From NCBI RefSeq assembly GCF_001595645.1, contig NZ_LNKT01000067.1, positions 62,001 through 126,000 on the forward strand: a stretch of DNA of 64,000 bases, written 5' to 3'. Each line of letters starts with the position of its first letter. Within the stretch, counting starts at the first letter, position 1. The stretch is from Sulfurovum riftiae (lineage in GTDB: Bacteria > Campylobacterota > Campylobacteria > Campylobacterales > Sulfurovaceae). Under the pieces are notes generated by a model that made no database searches, was not told where the DNA came from, and worked only from the letters and a program-made list of their open reading frames with translations. Below, piece by piece: positions 16,174 through 22,269 of this stretch. Both the position numbers and the translations under genes were made by a program.

Positions 16174-17207
16174 TGTTTTTTATCCGCTATTGTGTGTTTT
16201 TCCCTGGCATATATCAATGCCTCATGTAATTTTGCCTCAAGAAGATCTTTTGGAGGCAATACAGTTAAATATTTAGCTACATGAATATTACTTTTGTTCA
16301 ACTCCAAAAGTTCAATCTGTTCATTTTTTTTGTCTGCACAAAGGATAATACCCATAGGGGATTTTTCACCCTCTTGTTTTTCGTATTTTTCAAGCCATTT
16401 CAAATAAAGTTCCATCTGTCCTTTATATGCTGCTTTGAACTTTCCAATTTTTAGTTCTATTGCTATGAGTTGTTTTAATTTTCGATTATAAAAAAGGAGG
16501 TCTATTCTAAAATCTTCTCCATCTATTTGTATAATCTTTTGTCTTGCCACAAAGCTAAACCCTGTACCAAGTTCCATAATAAATTGTTCAATTTCTCTCA
16601 AAATCGCATCTTCAAAATCTTTTTCAAGATAGTGATCTTTCAATTCTAAAAAATCCAGGATATAGGGGTCTTTAAGCACAATATTCTTTGTCATATCTCC
16701 TTGACCAAGAATCAAAAGTTCCTTTTCGATCAGTTCTTTTGGTTGTTTTGAAAGTACAGTACGCTCGTACAGCATAGAATCAAGACGATCAGACAATACT
16801 CTAGTACTCCAATGTTCAGCGATCGACATAGCAAGATAAAACTCTCGCTTGTGTTCATCCTCAATATAAATTAACATACGAAAATGCGTCCAGCTCAATT
16901 GTCTACTCAGTGCGAAGACTTTTTCTTTATCGGCAAAAAGTTTTGAAAATCGTATCATATGAAACAGATTTTGCTTTGAGTAGCTTTTCCCAAAATTCTT
17001 TATCAATTCTCTACTCAGTGAGTTGACAATCTCCTTGCCGTATTCTGCTCTTTTGTTTTTCAAAATTTCATTGTTTATTATTTTGCCTATCTGCCAATAC
17101 ATAAGCGTAATCGATGAGTTTATGACTGTTGCTGTTTTTGCTCTTGTCTCTTTGATTAAGCTTTTTATTTCTTTGAAAAGCTTATCGGTTTTTATTATCT
17201 CATGCAT
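16170..17207 (-). CDS. YhcG/DUF1016-type PD-(D/E)XK nuclease-domain protein
   Basis: 345 aa. The N-terminal helical domain (about 10-150; SSITLMYWQIGKII, SYSKQNLFHMIRFSKLF, LSWTHFRMLI) is the DUF1016 N-domain, likely DNA-binding. The C-terminal nuclease core is DFRIDLLFYNRKLKQLIAIE followed by LK (about 228-249): the catalytic Asp and the E-x-K pair are present. Family members often ride in restriction loci and other defence islands; their exact role is unsettled. It is translationally coupled to res by a 4-bp overlap. The sequence is strikingly AT-rich compared with res and the C-terminal part of mod, suggesting a separate origin. Confidence 0.8.
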   Translation of the reverse strand: MHEIIKTDKLFKEIKSLIKETRAKTATVINSSITLMYWQIGKIINNEILKNKRAEYGKEIVNSLSRELIKNFGKSYSKQNLFHMIRFSKLFADKEKVFALSRQLSWTHFRMLIYIEDEHKREFYLAMSIAEHWSTRVLSDRLDSMLYERTVLSKQPKELIEKELLILGQGDMTKNIVLKDPYILDFLELKDHYLEKDFEDAILREIEQFIMELGTGFSFVARQKIIQIDGEDFRIDLLFYNRKLKQLIAIELKIGKFKAAYKGQMELYLKWLEKYEKQEGEKSPMGIILCADKKNEQIELLELNKSNIHVAKYLTVLPPKDLLEAKLHEALIYAREKHTIADKKQ

Positions 17208-17280
17208 GCGATACCTCCAAGGAAAATCTTCGTTTTTTGAACTTGTAAAAATTCCTTACAAGTTGCCTCCGTCTTTTTTT

Positions 17281-17433
17281 TCATAGTCTGCTCTCCACTC
17301 TGGAATTACAAAATCCCATAGTCTTACTAAACATGGCGAATTCGCCATAATTAAAATTTGAACTTGAGATACAATCTTCCTGACTTTGTTTAACTACGGT
17401 AATATCGGTATCTAAAACACTTATTTTTGCCAT
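17281..17433 (-). pseudogene. KilA-N domain protein, internally deleted relic
   Basis: A 50-codon frame starts MAKISVLDTDITVVKQSQED, the usual N-terminus of KilA-N proteins of phages and mobile islands. It then jumps at CISSSNFNYGEFAM into what normally lies tens of residues later (the NPNFN-x-EF region), and stops after SRVESRL. The middle (ISLTDIA... to ...LWE) is missing. A perfect 16-base palindrome (17333-17348) lies next to the join. The frame is intact with a plausible start, so a mini-protein may still be made, but a functional KilA-N fold is unlikely. It lies in the gap between the MNT and YhcG genes on the same strand. Confidence 0.55.
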
Positions 17434-17462
17434 ATCATTTTCTCCATGATAGTGCAGATATA

Positions 17463-17753
17463 TTAGACATAAATCCCATCCTTCATAATGCGTTTTCGCA
17501 AAGACTCATTCATGCGCTCTCTCAGTCGCACTACATCGACCTTGCTATGAAAAAAGTTTTCCAATTCTTCTTTAAAATCATAAAGCAAAAAATAGTCACT
17601 CACTTTGGTCTCTATGGCGATGTCAATGTCACTCTCTTCTTGGTTTTCTCCTCTGGCGTACGAGCCAAAAAGTGCCATTTTAGAGATGCCGTATTTTTTG
17701 GCAAAGTCATCTTTGTGTGTTTTGAGGTAATCAATGATCTTATTTTGGGTCAT
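17463..17753 (-). CDS. MNT-type minimal nucleotidyltransferase
   Basis: 96 aa. The signature GSYARGENQEESDIDIAIE (about 30-48) is the GSxAR...SDxDxxI motif of DNA polymerase beta-like transferases, with both metal-binding aspartates. The size matches MntA-type proteins that, in HEPN/MNT toxin-antitoxin pairs, inactivate the toxin by adding AMP units. No HEPN gene with RxxxxH is adjacent here. Instead the gene upstream, one base away, encodes a PIN-like protein, which is the natural candidate partner. The C-terminal VDVVRLRERMNESLRKRIMK is typical for the family. Target and partner are inference. Confidence 0.8.
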   Translation of the reverse strand: MTQNKIIDYLKTHKDDFAKKYGISKMALFGSYARGENQEESDIDIAIETKVSDYFLLYDFKEELENFFHSKVDVVRLRERMNESLRKRIMKDGIYV

Positions 17754-17754
17754 T

Positions 17755-18837
17755 TTATGCTCCCTTTATTTCTTTTAACTCTGACAAAGCATCTTCATAC
17801 TTCCATACTACTTTACAATTATACTTATCATTATATTTTGACTGTGTAATCAATGAAGAAAAACTTTTTTCTGTAAAAAAATAATCAAAATATGGCAATG
17901 CAGTTACAATATGTCCAATATCATTGAAGTCATTATCTTTATATTTTCTATTTTTATCCCATCTTATTAAAGCATGTATTTTTGCCATTATGTCCCAAGA
18001 TGGCAAAAAAATCTCATTTTTCTGCTTCTCAAACATATAATAAATTATATTTGCAACCTGATTAGAATAGTCTTGTTGATCTTCAGAATCTATTGACTCT
18101 ACTTTAAAGTACTCAAAATGTATATGTTGCAATAGATTGTTAAATTTTTCTCTATATAGGTCAAGTATAGCTGAAAGCTCGCTCATATATGTTTGATTTA
18201 ACGTATTGTTTTGTTCAAAATATTCTATCTTTTCAAGATTTAGTTCATCTGTTATACTTCTTTCAGTAGGAAATTTTCCAATATTATCCATTCCCATACT
18301 CAAAAGCATTTTATAAAGACTCATATCCCAAGTGTAATCAAAAAACATTTTTTTAACCTGTAGGTTCTCTTCTAATGATATAGCCGATAATTGAGGAGAC
18401 ATCACTCCTAAAATATTTACTATTTTAGTCCACACAAGTTCTATTGGCTCATGTAAATTAATCTCTTTAGATTTTGAGGTATTTTTACGTAAAAAATACA
18501 ATATTTCCAACTCTACTCTTTCTTCTTCAGAAATAATAGCAACACCTTGTGATAGATAGTCCATAATCTTTACTGTCTCAAATAAAGTTTCCTCATCACT
18601 TTGTCTAAGCAACTCAATATATATCCTATAGCTAATAGGAAAAATAACTTTGTTTTCTTCAACTAATTTTCTACTATATTCATATACCTTACTTATTGCA
18701 TTGTTGGTATTTTTTTGCAATGCAATATTACAAAAATCAACCCAGTATTTTGTATCTAAGTATATTTTTTTTCTATCGACAATGTCTTTGCCAAGTTTCA
18801 AGTTTCTCTTTTTCACATAACTCTCAAAAGATTCCAT
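17755..18837 (-). CDS. PIN-like nuclease-domain protein embedded in the restriction operon
   Basis: 360 aa, AT-rich, no signal or membrane segment. Residues 24-36 (KKIYLDTKYWVDF) give a first strand ending in an acidic residue. Near the C-terminus, FNDIGHIVTALPYFDYFFTE (about 303-322) has the Asp, His and final acidic T-E pattern of PIN-like RNases. The 250 residues between are mostly helical and unrecognised. It is placed 1 base after mod and 1 base before the MNT gene, so it is certainly cotranslated with both. The likely role is an RNA-cleaving effector held in check by the partner; that is inference. No close family name is known to me. Confidence 0.5.
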   Translation of the reverse strand: MESFESYVKKRNLKLGKDIVDRKKIYLDTKYWVDFCNIALQKNTNNAISKVYEYSRKLVEENKVIFPISYRIYIELLRQSDEETLFETVKIMDYLSQGVAIISEEERVELEILYFLRKNTSKSKEINLHEPIELVWTKIVNILGVMSPQLSAISLEENLQVKKMFFDYTWDMSLYKMLLSMGMDNIGKFPTERSITDELNLEKIEYFEQNNTLNQTYMSELSAILDLYREKFNNLLQHIHFEYFKVESIDSEDQQDYSNQVANIIYYMFEKQKNEIFLPSWDIMAKIHALIRWDKNRKYKDNDFNDIGHIVTALPYFDYFFTEKSFSSLITQSKYNDKYNCKVVWKYEDALSELKEIKGA

Positions 18838-18838
18838 C

Positions 18839-20707
18839 TTACAAACTCTTCACATCATCAATCCCAAACTGCTTCAATATCTGAATAGCATTGGTCTTGA
18901 CTTCTGCGTCTTTGAAGCCGTTGTCTCGGAAAACAACACGCATGAGGTCATCCGCTCCGTACTTCTCTTTGAGCTTGGCTATCTCTTCTACCATCTCAAG
19001 GGTGATCTGTTCGTCGAGGCAGATGATGAGTGAGCCTAAGCCTACGACATAGACTTTTTTGCCGGCAAGGGTGAGTGCTTCAATGGGGAGGGTGAGGTCA
19101 AGTCCGTACTTGAGGAGGATCTCGTAGAGGAGGTCTTCTTCTGTTCTGTCTTCTTTGATGTTATTGACCGCGTCAAAAAGGCTCTGTTCGAGGTCTTCGC
19201 TGTCGGGATCCCATGCTTTGATGTTGGAGCTGTCGAGTTTGAAGACTTTGAAGCCGATATCTAAAAGAGTCGGGACTTTAGTCCCTTCATTATGTGGGAC
19301 TGAAGTCCCACCTCCAAGAATTTTCTCCCCCGCTCTTCGGATACGCTCTTTTCCTATCTCACAGATGTTTTTGTACCCTGCTTTGTAAGCTTCACTCTTC
19401 TCATCGGTAGGTTCAGGAAGCTGGACGAGGATGTAGTGGCGACTGCCACCGTCTTCTGCGTTGAGCTGCATAATGGCGTGGGCAGTAGTGGCGGAGCCAG
19501 AAAAGAAATCAAGAATAATCCCTTCCTCAAGTGTAATATCTATAAGGTGCTTCAGAAGTTTTGTTGGCTTTGGATGCGTAAATAGCTTTGCACCAATTAA
19601 CTCATTTATTTCTGATGTTCCATCTTCATTATAACCATACTTATCCCACCAAGTTTCAGGTTTCCATCTTAAACTTTCACGATCTTTTAGATATTTCTTT
19701 TGAACAGGGGCGCTTTGACCTGTTTTTCCAAAGATGATTCTACCATCCTCAATTCTTCTTTGAACTTCTTCTTCATTAAAAACCCAATACCTACCTTTTG
19801 GTGGATAATGTTCTTTTTGAGTATTTGGATTTAGAATTGGAAAATATGGACCAACATGATTAGCAGATAAATCAGATGTAGTCCAAGGTCCTCTTGGATC
19901 ATTATCTGGGTTTTTATAGTTCTTATTAATATATTCTTGTGGAATTTTTTCACCTAAAAGTAAATCGTCAACTTGTTTTTTTGCATAGACGATTATATGA
20001 TCATGTACTGGAGGTATTGCTCCCATATTATTTCCATTTGTTTTTTTCTTCCAACAAATATTTCCTACAAAATTCTCCTCCCCAAAAATCTCATCACAGA
20101 TCTTCCGCAGGTTCGCCACTTCGTTGTCGTCGATAGAGATGAAGATCACCCCGTCATCTTTGAGCAGGTTTCTCGCCAGCTTCAGACGCGGATACATCAT
20201 GTTGAGCCAGTCGCTGTGGTAGCGGCCGCTGGTTTCGGCGTTGGTGCTGAGCTTCTTGCCCTCAGCATCTACCTGCCCCGTAAGCTCAAGGTAGTTTTTG
20301 AGGTTGTCTTTGAAGTTGTCTTTGTAAACGAAGTCTTTCCCCGTGTTGTACGGCGGGTCGATGTAGATCATTTTGACCTGTTTGTGGTAGGACTTTTGCA
20401 GAAGCTTGAGCACTTCGAGGTTGTCGCCCTCTATGTAGAGGTTTTGAGTGGTGTCCCACTTTTTGGACTCTTCGGGTGCGGGACGCAGCGTGCCGGTGCT
20501 GGGTGTCTGGGCGATGCGCCGTGCACGGGCTTTGCCCTTCCAGTTGAAACTGTAGCGTTCATTGTCCCGGTCAATGTACTCTCCCAGTGTTGCTTCAAGT
20601 GCTTCAAAGTCTACCTTATCTTCACTGAAGACATCGGGAAATATCTCCTTGAGCTTCTCTATGTTCTGCGCCACAATGTCCATGCTCTTACCGTCCAGTT
20701 TTTCCAT
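18839..20707 (-). CDS. mod: Type III DNA methyltransferase, Mod subunit
   Basis: 622 aa. Catalytic motif DPPYNTGKDF at 117-126 precedes the AdoMet-binding motif DFFSGSATTAHA at about 397-408: the beta-class order of N6-adenine methyltransferases. The region between, about residues 205-400, is the target-recognition domain and is visibly more AT-rich than the flanks. Mod alone methylates one strand of an asymmetric site and guides Res. A 40-base REP-like element sits in frame near residue 470. The start MEKLDGK has GAGGGG upstream. It is first in the operon mod, PIN-like, MNT, KilA-N relic, yhcG-like, res. Confidence 0.92.
   Translation of the reverse strand: MEKLDGKSMDIVAQNIEKLKEIFPDVFSEDKVDFEALEATLGEYIDRDNERYSFNWKGKARARRIAQTPSTGTLRPAPEESKKWDTTQNLYIEGDNLEVLKLLQKSYHKQVKMIYIDPPYNTGKDFVYKDNFKDNLKNYLELTGQVDAEGKKLSTNAETSGRYHSDWLNMMYPRLKLARNLLKDDGVIFISIDDNEVANLRKICDEIFGEENFVGNICWKKKTNGNNMGAIPPVHDHIIVYAKKQVDDLLLGEKIPQEYINKNYKNPDNDPRGPWTTSDLSANHVGPYFPILNPNTQKEHYPPKGRYWVFNEEEVQRRIEDGRIIFGKTGQSAPVQKKYLKDRESLRWKPETWWDKYGYNEDGTSEINELIGAKLFTHPKPTKLLKHLIDITLEEGIILDFFSGSATTAHAIMQLNAEDGGSRHYILVQLPEPTDEKSEAYKAGYKNICEIGKERIRRAGEKILGGGTSVPHNEGTKVPTLLDIGFKVFKLDSSNIKAWDPDSEDLEQSLFDAVNNIKEDRTEEDLLYEILLKYGLDLTLPIEALTLAGKKVYVVGLGSLIICLDEQITLEMVEEIAKLKEKYGADDLMRVVFRDNGFKDAEVKTNAIQILKQFGIDDVKSL
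19271..19310 (-). repeat. REP-like double hairpin inside the mod coding sequence
   Basis: GGGACTTTAGTCCC (19272-19285) and TGGGACTGAAGTCCCA (19295-19310) are two palindromes nine bases apart. They are carried in frame by mod and encode the odd stretch TSVPHNEGTKVP. GGGACTNNAGTCCC is a recurrent REP type. The length, about 40 bases plus edges, keeps the frame open. Confidence 0.7.
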
Positions 20708-20780
20708 CCTAATGTCCCCTCTTCTGCATTCTATTAACTTTCATATTCTATAATTACATTACCGGCAGCCAACAGTGACT

Positions 20781-20792
20781 AACCAATTGGTT
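20781..20792. promoter_or_regulatory. 12-bp perfect palindrome upstream of mod
   Basis: AACCAATTGGTT lies 74 bases before the mod start, in the 111-base gap after the AAA ATPase gene. It could be an operator. No convincing sigma-70 pair was found for mod, so transcription may also come through from the ATPase gene. Confidence 0.3.
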
Positions 20793-20818
20793 TATCCTTT
20801 GCCTGGTTACCACTTTCA

Positions 20819-22006
20819 TCAATACATAAACCCAAAGAGCCACAGCGGGATCACATTATCATACCCGCTTTCTATATCATCGACAACCAGATAGGCATTT
20901 TGCAAGTCTTTGATCTGTCTGGTATCTTTTGATCTGCCACCTACTTCCAATATGATCTTCTCATCTACCAGAAAATCTCCTTGATGATGGTAGTGTACCT
21001 GATGATCTGTCAAAAGCTGCGATACAAGATAACTCTCCCGTATGGCACCTATGTCCGCCTTGGCACACAGTACACCAAAAAGGTTGGGGTTGTTGAGCAG
21101 TATTTTGTTGGGCGTATTGATGGTCTTGTGTCCTTTGCTTCCTCTTATGATGTTCAGCAGTGAACCTTTTTGCATATAGTCCAGATATTTTGAGAGTGTA
21201 CTCCATGCCACACCGGCACTTGCGGAGAGTTTGGACTTGTTCACCTCGTAAGGTGTCGTACTGCAGAGCATATAGAGTACCTTTTTGAGTGCATCCAGTT
21301 TTTCATAATTGATACTGAAAATGGAAGCCAGGTCACTGTCTATGGTAGTATTGACCACTTTGAGCAACCGGTCACTGTACGATCCGATACCCTCTTTGAA
21401 AAACGGGTATGCTCCATATTCCAGATAGTCACCGAAATGTTCCAGGGGTTTTACATCAGCTATAATGTCTACCACAATATCTTCATGAGAAGTTACGATC
21501 TCTTCGAGTGTATAAGCTTTAAAGTGTGCAATGTTCTTAAGTGACAAATACTCTCTAAAAGAGAGTACCGGCATACTGTAGATGAGTGCCCTGCGGGATA
21601 GATCACCGATCTCATGTGTAATGTTCATAGCGGAAGAACCGGAAAAGAGCACCTGAAGATCGGTAAAATCATAGATCGCTTTGATGTGGGCAGAGAAATC
21701 TTTGATCTTGTGGATCTCATCAAGCAGCAGGAGTTTCCCGCCATGCGTATAAAAATCGTCGGCGATCTCATAAATGTTCTCATGGATCACAGAAGGGTGG
21801 TCACAGGAAATATAGAGTATTTGAGAAGATTTATATTTGGATGATTTCGCATACTGGTGCATCAAAGTCGTTTTACCTGAACCTCTTCCTCCCACAATAC
21901 CTATAATCTGTGCGGAAAAGTCTATCTTTTTATAAAGAAAGCGTTTGAACGGTGAAGGTTTTTGACTCATAAAGCGTTTGGAAAGTTTACTTAGTATGGG
22001 TATCAT
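20819..22006 (-). CDS. AAA-family ATPase with DUF4143 C-terminus
   Basis: 395 aa from the ATG at 22006 (GGGAAGAG just upstream); an upstream TTA-rich extension to 22033 has no ribosome site. Walker A GGRGSGKTT (about 39-47) and Walker B KLLLLDEIHK (about 85-94) define the AAA_14 type. LFSGSSAMNI is the sensor-like segment. The C-terminal half, ending in DEKIILEVGGRSKDTRQIKD, matches the DUF4143 restriction endonuclease-like domain. Such ATPases are common in accessory islands; the function is not established. The promoter carries two direct repeats suggesting repression. Confidence 0.8.
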   Translation of the reverse strand: MIPILSKLSKRFMSQKPSPFKRFLYKKIDFSAQIIGIVGGRGSGKTTLMHQYAKSSKYKSSQILYISCDHPSVIHENIYEIADDFYTHGGKLLLLDEIHKIKDFSAHIKAIYDFTDLQVLFSGSSAMNITHEIGDLSRRALIYSMPVLSFREYLSLKNIAHFKAYTLEEIVTSHEDIVVDIIADVKPLEHFGDYLEYGAYPFFKEGIGSYSDRLLKVVNTTIDSDLASIFSINYEKLDALKKVLYMLCSTTPYEVNKSKLSASAGVAWSTLSKYLDYMQKGSLLNIIRGSKGHKTINTPNKILLNNPNLFGVLCAKADIGAIRESYLVSQLLTDHQVHYHHQGDFLVDEKIILEVGGRSKDTRQIKDLQNAYLVVDDIESGYDNVIPLWLFGFMY

Positions 22007-22020
22007 CTCTTCCCTTTTTT

Positions 22021-22069
22021 GTATTAAATACATTTAGTATATTAAAGATTATAGTATAAAATACATTTA
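22021..22069 (-). promoter_or_regulatory. Direct-repeat operator overlapping the AAA ATPase promoter
   Basis: Two copies of GTATNAAATACATTTA at 22021-22036 and 22054-22069, 33 bases apart (three helical turns). On the minus strand the second copy fills exactly the spacer between TTGCTA (22071-22076) and TATAAT (22048-22053). The first lies just after the expected transcription start. This is the geometry of a repressor site. Confidence 0.5.
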
Positions 22070-22076
22070 ATAGCAA
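22048..22076 (-). promoter_or_regulatory. Promoter of the AAA ATPase gene
   Basis: Minus-strand -35 TTGCTA (22071-22076) and -10 TATAAT (22048-22053) with a 17-base spacer; transcription should begin near 22041. Confidence 0.6.
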
Positions 22077-22103
22077 ATCTGAAATTCAACTCAATGCATA
22101 CAA

Positions 22104-22213
22104 TAGACTTGAATATCTATTTTTTACTATAAAACTGTACTTTCAAGTCTAATTTTCTATACAATTCTTCTTTTTGCTTATTAGACTTAGCAAAATATAT
22201 ACCATTTTGCTAA
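22104..22213. other. Noncoding stretch with nested inverted repeats
   Basis: TAGACTTGAA (22104-22113) pairs with TTCAAGTCTA (22142-22151). TTAGCAAAAT (22187-22196) pairs with ATTTTGCTAA (22204-22213), and further AGACTT words occur at 22183 and 22216. No open frame runs through. It lies between the cytochrome stop and the AAA gene and could form a structured RNA or be a worn repeat. Confidence 0.4.
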
Positions 22214-22269
22214 ACAGACTTAACACTTATAGCCTCTCTTTCAATTTCTCTATCTCCGCTTCAAGTGCT

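Noticed and set aside
17333-17348. 16-bp perfect palindrome as a stand-alone operator
   Set aside because: It lies inside the KilA-N relic coding frame, so it is better read as a trace of the deletion than as a control site.
19973-20737. 254-codon plus-strand frame opposite mod
   Set aside because: Mirrors the methyltransferase codons; low-complexity Val/Phe-rich translation.
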